This document shows positions 29,011-36,443 of a DNA stretch of 64,000 nucleotides, piece by piece. The notes under the pieces were generated by a model. The model saw only the letters and a list, made by a program, of their open reading frames with translations. It did no database searches and was not told where the DNA came from. The DNA is from DATLWN01 sp963764315 (GTDB lineage Bacteria; Pseudomonadota; Zetaproteobacteria; Mariprofundales; Mariprofundaceae). Position 1 is the stretch's first letter. Each line of letters begins with the position of its first letter. The stretch spans positions 1 through 64,000 of the forward strand of contig CAVXSB010000008.1 in NCBI GenBank assembly GCA_963764315.1, in the 5' to 3' direction. A program made the position numbers and the translations under genes.

Positions 29011-29700
29011 TCAATCGCTGTCGCGTTTCTTCGCGCCATGCTCATCCGCGTCGCCGTGCTCTGCCTTGGCATGATGCTCGTCCGCGTCGCCGTGTTCCGT
29101 TCTGGCACGGTGCTCGTCCCCATCGCCACGCTCCGCTTTGGCGCCATGCTCATCCGCGTCGTTTGCTTCGTTGTCGATAGCATTCGCCTGCCGATCCAAT
29201 TGCGCGTACTGCCGTGGCGATAGCTTGGGGAACGGCCCCTTGACGAAGGCGACGATGTCCCAGATGGCGCGGTCATTATGTTCCTTCTGCCATGAGGGCA
29301 TGCCGGTCATCTTGATGCCATTCTTGATGACCCAGAATACCTCCGACGGCGACATGTCCGTGGTCGATTTCCACAGGCGCGGCGGTATCGGCTGCATGCC
29401 GCGGCTGATTTCGGTGGGGTATGCCCCGGGCGCCCCATGGCATTCGGCGCAGTCGTCGCGGTAGATCATGAAGCCCTTCTGGATCATCGACGGCTCGGTA
29501 AGCGCCGGGGTGGGGATGTTTCGCGCGTGCCAGGCCACGGAGGCATCCGATGTCATGCTCAACATTGTGGCGACGGTTGCGTTCTCCGGCCTGTTCGCTG
29601 CGACGTCGTAACGGCCGGAGTGCATGTATGCCCATGCTCCTGCCGGGATGAGTACGGCGGCAAGCACGAGTGTGAGCAAGGCGGTGCTGATGATTTTCAT
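29011..29700 (-). CDS. c-type cytochrome with His/Asp/Glu-rich repeat tail
   Basis: A 229-residue exported monohaem cytochrome. An N-terminal hydrophobic segment (MKIISTALLTLVLAAVLIPA) acts as signal or anchor; the haem motif is CAECH, with an axial Met candidate in MTGMPSWQ. The last 50 residues are four imperfect 12-residue repeats with a DEHxAKxE core, a possible metal- or proton-binding tail. ATG 29700 has GGAGGAG upstream; a longer frame lacks signal-peptide character. The gene stands alone on the minus strand, divergent from the sulfur operon. Confidence 0.85.
   Translation of the reverse strand: MKIISTALLTLVLAAVLIPAGAWAYMHSGRYDVAANRPENATVATMLSMTSDASVAWHARNIPTPALTEPSMIQKGFMIYRDDCAECHGAPGAYPTEISRGMQPIPPRLWKSTTDMSPSEVFWVIKNGIKMTGMPSWQKEHNDRAIWDIVAFVKGPFPKLSPRQYAQLDRQANAIDNEANDADEHGAKAERGDGDEHRARTEHGDADEHHAKAEHGDADEHGAKKRDSD
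29023..29166 (-). repeat. four 36-bp tandem repeats encoding the cytochrome tail
   Basis: The four units translate to ANDADEHGAKAE, RGDGDEHRARTE, HGDADEHHAKAE and HGDADEHGAKKR. The DNA units are recognisably alike, so the array probably grew by duplication. Confidence 0.7.
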
Positions 29701-29767
29701 GATGGATTCTCCTCCTCTTGGTTGGCCGCGGATGGCTCCCTGCCCGGCCAGGCGGTGCAATGTCCAC

Positions 29768-29789
29768 CTGAATATGAACTGAGGATGAA
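29768..29789 (-). promoter_or_regulatory. tandem 11-bp direct repeat upstream of the cytochrome gene
   Basis: On the plus strand CTGAATATGAA is followed directly by CTGAGGATGAA (9 of 11 identical). Adjacent direct repeats of one helical turn are the usual binding pattern of OmpR/PhoB-type response regulators. It lies 68 bases before the cytochrome ATG. Confidence 0.4.
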
Positions 29790-29952
29790 TCTACCGATGA
29801 CCCTATATTGTCGATTTCAATGTGGCGGAGCGGCATTTGCCGAAGCGGCATAAGAGCGGATGCGTGCTGTTGCGCAAAGCGCAGAGGGAATAAGGCAAGG
29901 GCCGGGTCGGGGATTCGGGGCTGCATCGATCTGTCTCGCATATGGCGGGGGC
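29790..29952. other. intergenic region, no gene seen
   Basis: Between the cytochrome regulatory repeat and the riboswitch promoter I find no credible frame, RNA or repeat. Confidence 0.5.
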
Positions 29953-29981
29953 TTGCCAATACCGGACCGCGGCGGTATAAA
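29953..29981 (+). promoter_or_regulatory. sigma70-type promoter of the sulfur operon
   Basis: TTGCCA at 29953-29958 and TATAAA at 29976-29981 with a 17-base spacer. Predicted transcription start near 29988, so the whole riboswitch would be in the leader. Confidence 0.7.
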
Positions 29982-30004
29982 TCGGCGCACAATTTGTTGA
30001 TCCG

Positions 30005-30120
30005 GCTTTATCAAGAGCAGTGGAGGGTTACGGGCCCTGTGAAACTGCGGCAACCGGCCAAGGCGGAGTAATCCGATCGGCGAGGTGCCAATGCCTGCCC
30101 CAAGAGGGGAGCGATGAAGC
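30005..30120 (+). promoter_or_regulatory. SAM-I (S-box) riboswitch aptamer
   Basis: The S-box core is plain: TTATCAAGAG, then GTGGAGGG, GGGCCCTGTGAA and GCGGCAACC, followed by GAGGTGCCAATGCC and a final GATGAAGC. P1 pairs GCTTTATC (30005-30012) with GATGAAGC (30113-30120), with one G-U pair. The 3' strand of P1 overlaps AAGCGCGGGTT (30117-30127), which can pair 10 of 11 bases with the left arm of the terminator at 30160. SAM binding should hold P1 and allow termination, and low SAM should let the operon be read. It controls the threonine-synthase-like gene and those behind it. Confidence 0.92.
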
Positions 30121-30159
30121 GCGGGTTGTCACGATGGCGCCTGGTGCGCTCCCGTTTTC

Positions 30160-30195
30160 AACCCCCGCTTTTTCAAGCGGGGGTTTTTTCTTTTT
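30160..30195 (+). terminator. riboswitch expression-platform terminator
   Basis: AACCCCCGCTT and AAGCGGGGGTT form an 11-bp stem with a TTTC loop, followed by TTTTTTCTTTTT. It is the OFF-state terminator of the SAM riboswitch and ends about 50 bases before the first gene. Confidence 0.93.
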
Positions 30196-30248
30196 GGCCG
30201 GGCGGATTCGGGCGGGGACAGGATGCCCCGCAATTAAGGAGTGTTGAA

Positions 30249-31505
30249 ATGAGCCAGAGCATTGTGCGAGCCCTGAAATGCCGGGAATGCGGACAGGAGT
30301 ACGAGATTGCGCCGACGCATGTCTGCGAGTTCTGCTTCGGGCCGCTGGAGGTCGTTTACGATTACGACAAGATCCAGGGGGTGCTGACGCGCGAGCTGAT
30401 CGAGTCCCGGCCGCAGACGATGTGGCGCTACCGCGAGCTGCTGCCGATCGACGGCGATCCCAAGGTCGGGGCCCAGGTCGGCTTCACGCCGCTGGTGCGC
30501 GCACATAATCTGGAGAAGGTGCTTGGCGTGTCCGAGCTCTACATCAAGAACGACGCGGTCTGCTATCCGACGCTGTCGTTCAAGGACCGCGTGGTGTCCG
30601 TGGCACTGTCCAAGGCCGTGGAGTTCGGCTTCACCACCGTGGCCTGCGCCTCGACCGGCAACCTGGCCGGCTCGGTGGCGGCCAATGCGGCGGCGGCGGG
30701 GCTGGAGTCCTACGTATTCATCCCGCACGACCTGGAGCAGGGCAAGGTGCTGGGCGCCGGTATCTACGGTACGCGCATCGTCGGTATCGAGGGCACCTAC
30801 GACGATGTGAATCGCCTGTGCTCGGAGATCGCCGGCAATTACGGCTGGGCCTTCGTCAACGTCAACGTGCGCCCGTTCTATGCCGAGGGTTCGAAGTCCT
30901 ACGGCTACGAGATCATGGAGCAGCTGGGCTGGCGTGCGCCCAAGCATGTGGTGGTGCCGATGGCCTCCGGCTCGCTGTGCACGAAGATCGACAAATCGAT
31001 CAAGGAATTCGTCAAGCTCGGCCTGATCGAAGACGCCGGCACGGCCGTGTACGGGGCCCAGGCCACCGGCTGCTCGCCGATCTCCAAGTCGGTCAAGGAG
31101 GGCACGGATCTGATCCATCCGGTGCGCCCGGATACCGTGGCCAAGTCGCTGGCCATCGGCAACCCGGCCGACGGCTATTATGCGAACCGCGTGATCAAGG
31201 AATCCGGCGGCTGGTCCGAGGACGTGTCCGACGCCGAGATCATCGAGGCGATCAAGCTGCTCGGCGAGACCGAGGGAATCTTCGCCGAAACGGCCGGCGG
31301 CGTGACGCTGGGTGTGGCCAAGAAGCTGATCGAGCAGGGGCGCATCCCGCGGGACGAGTCCATCGTCATCTGCGTCACCGGCAACGGCCTGAAGACGCAG
31401 GAAGCGGTCGTCGACGCCGTCACCAAGCCGCGCATCATCGGCCCCAGCCTGCGCGAGTTCGACGCGCTGGCCGAGGCGGACGAGGTTGAGCGCAAGGCCG
31501 CCTGA
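30249..31505 (+). CDS. thrC: threonine-synthase-like PLP enzyme with zinc ribbon
   Basis: A 418-residue fold-type-II PLP enzyme that would normally turn O-phosphohomoserine into threonine. An N-terminal zinc ribbon (CRECG...CEFCFG, residues 11-29) precedes the catalytic domain with LSFKDR (Schiff-base Lys), CASTGNLAGSVAA and the late ETAGGVTLGVAKKL. This is the threonine synthase group common in archaea and many bacteria. AAGGAG precedes the ATG. It is the first gene behind the SAM riboswitch and is followed by a sulfur carrier gene. Control by SAM fits methionine synthesis better than threonine synthesis, so a role in sulfur transfer to phosphohomoserine should be considered. The symbol reflects homology only. 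Confidence 0.8.
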   Translation: MSQSIVRALKCRECGQEYEIAPTHVCEFCFGPLEVVYDYDKIQGVLTRELIESRPQTMWRYRELLPIDGDPKVGAQVGFTPLVRAHNLEKVLGVSELYIKNDAVCYPTLSFKDRVVSVALSKAVEFGFTTVACASTGNLAGSVAANAAAAGLESYVFIPHDLEQGKVLGAGIYGTRIVGIEGTYDDVNRLCSEIAGNYGWAFVNVNVRPFYAEGSKSYGYEIMEQLGWRAPKHVVVPMASGSLCTKIDKSIKEFVKLGLIEDAGTAVYGAQATGCSPISKSVKEGTDLIHPVRPDTVAKSLAIGNPADGYYANRVIKESGGWSEDVSDAEIIEAIKLLGETEGIFAETAGGVTLGVAKKLIEQGRIPRDESIVICVTGNGLKTQEAVVDAVTKPRIIGPSLREFDALAEADEVERKAA

Positions 31506-31540
31506 GAAGCTATGCTGATTCAAAACAAAAGGAGTAAGAC

Positions 31541-31822
31541 ATGACAGTGAAAGTGAGAATCCCGACCCCGCTGCGCAAGCTGACCGGGGGTGCCGACGAG
31601 GTCGGTGTCGAAGGCGCGACCATCGGCGAGTTGATCGACAACCTGGAAACCGCCCATGCCGGCCTGAAGCCGCGGCTGTGTGACGAGGCCGGCGAGATCC
31701 GCCGTTTCGTCAATATCTACGTCAACGACGAGGACGTGCGCTTCCTGGACGGACGCAACACGGCGCTGAAGGACGGCGACGAGGTTTCGATCGTGCCGGC
31801 CATCGCCGGAGGGCGGGCTTGA
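31541..31822 (+). CDS. MoaD/ThiS-family sulfur carrier protein
   Basis: A 93-residue ubiquitin-like protein. It opens VKVRIPTPLRKLTGG and ends GDEVSIVPAIAGGRA, so the diglycine that would be adenylated and thiocarboxylated is followed by Arg-Ala. Processing to expose Gly-Gly is needed before sulfur loading, as known for HcyS of Wolinella. CysO of Mycobacterium tuberculosis is the other obvious relative: it hands sulfide to CysM. Here a cysteine-synthase-like enzyme and a MoeB-like activator lie two and three genes on. AAGGAG precedes the ATG; it overlaps the NIL gene by four bases. Confidence 0.85.
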   Translation: MTVKVRIPTPLRKLTGGADEVGVEGATIGELIDNLETAHAGLKPRLCDEAGEIRRFVNIYVNDEDVRFLDGRNTALKDGDEVSIVPAIAGGRA

Positions 31823-32058
31823 GGCTGCGCATCTACCTGACCTTCTCGGCCGAGAACGTGCGCGAGCCGATCATCTGGAAGCTCGGGCACGAGTTCGAAC
31901 TCGTCACCAACATCCGCACGGCGGAGGTGCGCGACGACATGGGACTGGTCGGCCTGGAGCTGGACGGCGAGCGCGAGGTCATCGAGCAGGCCGTGCGTTG
32001 GCTGGAGGGACAGGGAGTGCATGTCGGGCCGATCGAGCAGAACGTGCTCGAGGGTTGA
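31819..32058 (+). CDS. NIL-domain protein
   Basis: A 79-residue ferredoxin-fold protein consisting of a single NIL domain (MRLRIYLTFSAENVREPIIWKLGHEFEL opening, in part, and VVNIRTAEV-type middle). NIL domains occur at the C-terminus of methionine ABC-transporter ATPases, where they bind methionine, and as stand-alone or ferredoxin-fused proteins in homocysteine-forming gene sets. It starts at TTG overlapping the stop of the sulfur carrier gene, so it is coupled to it. A role in sensing methionine or delivering sulfur is inference. Confidence 0.8.
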   Translation: MRLRIYLTFSAENVREPIIWKLGHEFELVTNIRTAEVRDDMGLVGLELDGEREVIEQAVRWLEGQGVHVGPIEQNVLEG

Positions 32059-32103
32059 ATTAACACCAAATCAATGGCATAATACTTTAATTAACAATTG
32101 TTA
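32055..32103 (+). promoter_or_regulatory. internal promoter with AT-rich palindrome before the cysteine-synthase gene
   Basis: TTGAAT (32055-32060) and CATAAT (32078-32083) are 17 bases apart. Just downstream, TAACAATTGTTA (32092-32103) is a perfect 12-base palindrome close to the expected start of transcription, a plausible repressor operator. This would allow the cysteine-synthase-like gene and the rest of the unit to be expressed independently of the riboswitch. Confidence 0.5.
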
Positions 32104-32126
32104 TGGTGTGAATAAGGTGGTGAGCG

Positions 32127-33059
<933 letters not shown>

Positions 33060-33064
33060 TTTCC

Positions 33065-33086
33065 GGGCGGTGGCCAGCCACCGCCC
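33065..33086 (+). other. intergenic hairpin
   Basis: GGGCGGTGG and CCACCGCCC form a perfect 9-bp stem with a CCAG loop between the cysteine-synthase-like and moeB-like genes. No T-run follows; it may modulate mRNA stability. Confidence 0.6.
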
Positions 33087-33109
33087 CCAACCCCGATATA
33101 GGAACACAT

Positions 33110-33933
33110 ATGATCGACTTTACCGAAGAGCAAATCGAGCGCTATTCGCGCCACATCATCCTGCCCGAGGTGGGCGCCGAGGGTCAGAGCAAGCTGCTCG
33201 AATCCAAGGTGTTCATGATCGGTGCCGGTGGCCTGGGCTCGCCGGTGGCCTATTACCTGGCCGCCGCCGGCGTGGGCACCATCGGTATCGCCGATGCCGA
33301 TGTCGTGGACATGTCCAATTGCAACGCCAGATCATCCATAACCAGGGCCGCGTCGGCATGCCGAAGGTGGAGAGCGCGCGCGAGACCATCCGCGCCTTGA
33401 ACCCGGACGTGGAGGTCAAGACCTACAACTATCGGGTCGAGGCCGAGAACATCCGGGAGATCATCCGCGATTACGACCTTGTCATCGACGGCTGCGACAA
33501 TTTTCCGACGCGCTTCCTGGTCAACGATGCCTGCTATTTCGAGGGCAAGCCGCTGGTCTCCGGTGCCATGTTCCGCTTCGAGGGGCAGGTGGCGACCTTC
33601 AAGCCGACCCACGACAAGGAAGGCCCGTGCTACCGCTGCCTGTATCCGGAGCCGCCGCCGGCGGGCCTGGTGCCGTCCTGCTCCGAGGCCGGCATCCTGG
33701 GGGCGCTGGCCGGTGCGGTGGGCACCATCCAGGCGGTGGAGGCCGTCAAGGAACTGCTCGGCATCGGCGAATCGCTGTCCGGCCGGCTGATGACCTTCGA
33801 TGCGCTGCGCATGGAGTGGAAGAAGCTGCGCCTGCGCAAGGATCCCGCCTGCCCGCTGTGCGGACCGAATCCGACGGTGACGGATCTCGTCACCTACGAG
33901 CAGGCCTGCGACCTGCAGTTCGGACATTCTTGA
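33110..33933 (+). pseudogene. moeB: MoeB/ThiF-family sulfur-carrier adenylyltransferase, disrupted by one-base frameshift
   Basis: Would adenylate the C-terminal glycine of the carrier protein so that sulfide can be loaded. The first frame (33110-33318) gives the E1 start YSRHIILPEVG and the nucleotide loop GAGGLGSPVAYYLAAAGVG. After Ser-Asn at about 33319 the family sequence (LQRQIIHNQGRVGMPKVESA) continues in the -1 frame to 33933, with the zinc pairs CYRCLYP and CPLCG and the conserved Cys in VPSCSEAG. One missing T in AATTGCAA explains it. Restored length would be 274 residues, normal for MoeB without a rhodanese domain. It could be a sequencing error, a real mutation, or, less likely, programmed frameshifting. 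Confidence 0.85.
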
Positions 33934-33940
33934 TCGGACC

Positions 33941-34051
33941 GTAAAATGGCGTCCCTGTCATTTTACTTTGTCGGTGCGTAAAAGCGCGGTTTCACGCACC
34001 TCGAAAAATCGGAAACAGGTTTCCGATTTTGATGGCACGTCCGTGTGCCAT
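33941..34051 (+). repeat. stack of four different hairpins between moeB-like and sulfite reductase genes
   Basis: Four successive inverted repeats: GTAAAATG/CATTTTAC (33941-33966, loop 10), GGTGCGT/ACGCACC (33973-34000, extended by AAA/TTT inside), AAAATCGGAAAC/GTTTCCGATTTT (34005-34030, near-perfect palindrome), ATGGCAC/GTGCCAT (34032-34051, loop 6). The arms do not resemble one another, so they are not copies of one repeat. It fills most of the 151-base gap. Confidence 0.75.
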
Positions 34052-34084
34052 GGGTTCCTTTTCTGCGGACAGGAGTTGAATTAA

Positions 34085-35623
34085 ATGGCGGAATTTGATT
34101 TTGCACGCACAGCCGATGTCGACGAGTTCGAGGCGGGGCTCAAGGCCTTCCTGGCCGGGCGCATGCCGGAGGAGCGCTTCACGCCGTTCCGCCTGCAGAT
34201 GGGCGTCTACGGCCAGCGGCAGGAGGGCGTGCAGATGGTGCGCATCAAGCTGCCGGGCGGCAACCTGACCCCGGACCAGCTCGATGTCATCGGCGACTGC
34301 GTCGAGGCCTATGCCGGGAAGCTGCCCACCGACGGCACCCTGACCGAGCATCCGCAGAAATTCGCGCACGTGACCACGCGCCAGGATATCCAGGCCAATT
34401 TCGTGGCGCTCGCCGATACGGCGGCCTTCCTGCGCCGGCTGGACGAGGCCGGACTGACTACACGCGAGGCCTGCGGCAACACCGTGCGCAATGTCACCTC
34501 CTGCTTTCTGGCCGGCGCCTGTCCGGCCGAGCATGCCGACGTGTCCGTGCACGCGCGCCGCTTCGCCGAGTACTTCCTGCGCCATCCGCTGGCTCAGCAG
34601 TTCCCGCGCAAGTTCAAGGTCACCTTCTCCGGCTGCGCCAGCGATTGTTCGCTGTCCGGCATGCACGATATCGGCTTCATCGCCACTGTGCGCGAGGGCA
34701 GGCCCGGCTTCCAGGTCTGGGCGGCCGGTGGCCTTTCCAGCCAGCCGGTATCGGCCATCAAACTCGAGGACTTCATCGAGGAACGCGAGCTGTTCGTTGT
34801 CGGCGAGGCCTTGATGCGCATGCATTTCAAATTCTCCGACCGCAAGCGCCGTGCCCGTGCGCGACTGAAATACGTGATGCTGCAGCTGGGCGAAGAGGGC
34901 TTCATCGAGGAGTACAAGAAACAGCGCGCGGTCATCGAGAAAACGCATGCCGGTGATGGCGGATTCCCGGAGGCCGGCTGGCGGCAGCCGACCGGGGAAC
35001 TGCCGCGTTCGGATATCGGCGTCGTCGCCCAGCACGACGGCCGCCAGGCGGTGCTATTGAATCTGTTCCGCGGCGATTTGACCCCGGAGCAATGCCACGC
35101 CGTGGCCGCGGCGGCGCGCGCCGGCGGTACCGATGCCCTGCGCGTCACCGCCGAACAGGGTGTGATCATTACCGACGTGCCGGCGGAGAAGGTCATGGCC
35201 GTGCTCGAGGTGCTGAAGACGGCCGGGCTGCATACCGAACATGCGCGCGGCATCGCCGACATCGTTGCCTGCCCCGGCACCGAGACTTGCCGCCTGGGCA
35301 TCACCTCTTCCAGGGGCCTGGCCGAGGCGCTGCAGCCCTTGATGACGGAGCTGAAGCGGGACGGGGCGCTGGCCGGCATCAGTGTGAAGGCGTCCGGCTG
35401 CCAGCATTCCTGCGGCCGCCACCATATCGCCGATCTCGGCTTTCACGGCCTGGCGAAGAAGATCGCCGGCCAGGCGGTGCCGCACTACCAGCTGCACGTC
35501 GGCGGCTCCGGCCGGGGGGGCGAGCCTTTTGCCTTCGCCACCGAGGCGGTGCCGGCGAAGAACGCACCCCAGGCCGGTATCGCCGTGCTTATCGGCCTAC
35601 AAGGCGCAGCACCAGGATGGTGA
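34085..35623 (+). CDS. siroheme/4Fe-4S sulfite (nitrite) reductase
   Basis: Six-electron reduction of sulfite to sulfide, or of nitrite to ammonia; the cys neighbours favour sulfite. The 512-residue frame holds two ferredoxin-like halves. The siroheme/4Fe-4S cysteines are 396 and 402 (ACPGTETCRLG) and 439 and 443 (SGCQHSCGRHH); the pseudo-symmetric SGCASDCSLSG lies in the first half. Conserved C-terminal family sequence (SAYKAQHQDGESVHDWAARLG) appears only in the +1 frame from 35592, so the protein very likely continues into the next entry, by error, mutation or +1 shift at CTT-A (35588-35591). The electron donor is probably ferredoxin; no CysJ-like gene is here. Confidence 0.88.
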   Translation: MAEFDFARTADVDEFEAGLKAFLAGRMPEERFTPFRLQMGVYGQRQEGVQMVRIKLPGGNLTPDQLDVIGDCVEAYAGKLPTDGTLTEHPQKFAHVTTRQDIQANFVALADTAAFLRRLDEAGLTTREACGNTVRNVTSCFLAGACPAEHADVSVHARRFAEYFLRHPLAQQFPRKFKVTFSGCASDCSLSGMHDIGFIATVREGRPGFQVWAAGGLSSQPVSAIKLEDFIEERELFVVGEALMRMHFKFSDRKRRARARLKYVMLQLGEEGFIEEYKKQRAVIEKTHAGDGGFPEAGWRQPTGELPRSDIGVVAQHDGRQAVLLNLFRGDLTPEQCHAVAAAARAGGTDALRVTAEQGVIITDVPAEKVMAVLEVLKTAGLHTEHARGIADIVACPGTETCRLGITSSRGLAEALQPLMTELKRDGALAGISVKASGCQHSCGRHHIADLGFHGLAKKIAGQAVPHYQLHVGGSGRGGEPFAFATEAVPAKNAPQAGIAVLIGLQGAAPGW

Positions 35624-36443
35624 GAGCGTGCACGACTGGGCCGCGCGCCTGGGTCGGGACGGCATCAATGCCATCCTGGCGCCGTTCGCTGCCGATGCGG
35701 GCGAGGTCGATGGCCTGGTCTACGACTGGAGCGAGAACGAGGCCTTCTCGACCAAGGGCAACAAGAAGGGCGAATGCGCCGGCGCGGTGCTGTCGATGAC
35801 CGATGCCCTGCTCTCCGAGGCCGAATACGAGATGCTCCTGGCTCGCGCCCATATCGATGCCATGTTCTGGGCCGATGCGGCGATGTGCCTGAGGCGTTCG
35901 GCATTCTCGACTGCACGCGCTTATCTGGTGCCGTTCGGCGAGGCGCCGGAGCATGACGCCGAGGTGTTCGGACTGTTGCTCGGGCACCTTTCCACGGCCG
36001 CCGATGCGGAGGTCAAGGATGGCTTCAACCGTGTGCAGCAGGCGTTGATGAGTATCGACCTGGGCGATCCGGCTCCCGGGGTGACGCAGCTGCGCGATGT
36101 GCTGAATGACTGGTTGAAACTGGCTGGCGTGCGTTTCGCGCCGGTGCCGGCAGAGAACGCGGCTGCCGTAGAGCCCGAGCCTGTGGCCGAGGCTGAGCCT
36201 GAGGCCGGAGTGCCGCTGCTGGACCTCTCCGGCGTGGCCTGCCCGATGAATTTCGTCAAGACGAAGATCCGGCTGTCGACCATGGCCGCGGGCAGCCTGC
36301 TCGATGTCATCCTCGATCACGGCGATCCGATCACGAACGTACCGCTGTCGCTCGAGGAGCAGGGGCAGAGGGTGCTGTCCAAGGACCGGGTGTCCGACGG
36401 CCAGTGGAGGATTCGGGTCGAGAAGACCGCCGGCATCGGATGA
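35592..36443 (+). CDS. C-terminal part of the sulfite reductase: linker, helical domain and TusA domain
   Basis: Probably the continuation of the preceding gene; joined, the protein would be about 785 residues. After the reductase end comes a helical HEPN-like region (FSTKGNKKGECAGAVLSMTD... to about residue 180), an acidic Pro/Glu/Ala linker, and a TusA/SirA domain with the sulfur-carrying Cys in LSGVACPMNFVKTKIRL. If translated alone, GTG 35628 right after the reductase stop is a possible start. A TusA domain tied to sulfite reductase suggests that the sulfide product is captured as persulfide and passed on. The stop overlaps the ATG of the next gene. Confidence 0.75.
   Translation, partial: SAYKAQHQDGESVHDWAARLGRDGINAILAPFAADAGEVDGLVYDWSENEAFSTKGNKKGECAGAVLSMTDALLSEAEYEMLLARAHIDAMFWADAAMCLRRSAFSTARAYLVPFGEAPEHDAEVFGLLLGHLSTAADAEVKDGFNRVQQALMSIDLGDPAPGVTQLRDVLNDWLKLAGVRFAPVPAENAAAVEPEPVAEAEPEAGVPLLDLSGVACPMNFVKTKIRLSTMAAGSLLDVILDHGDPITNVPLSLEEQGQRVLSKDRVSDGQWRIRVEKTAGIG

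Noticed and set aside
33310..33330. Programmed -1 frameshift in the moeB-like gene
   Set aside because: No X XXY YYZ slippery heptamer at the site; a missing base is the simpler explanation.
33934..34084. CRISPR or REP repeats in the hairpin stack
   Set aside because: The arms are all different and no unit recurs, so neither definition fits.
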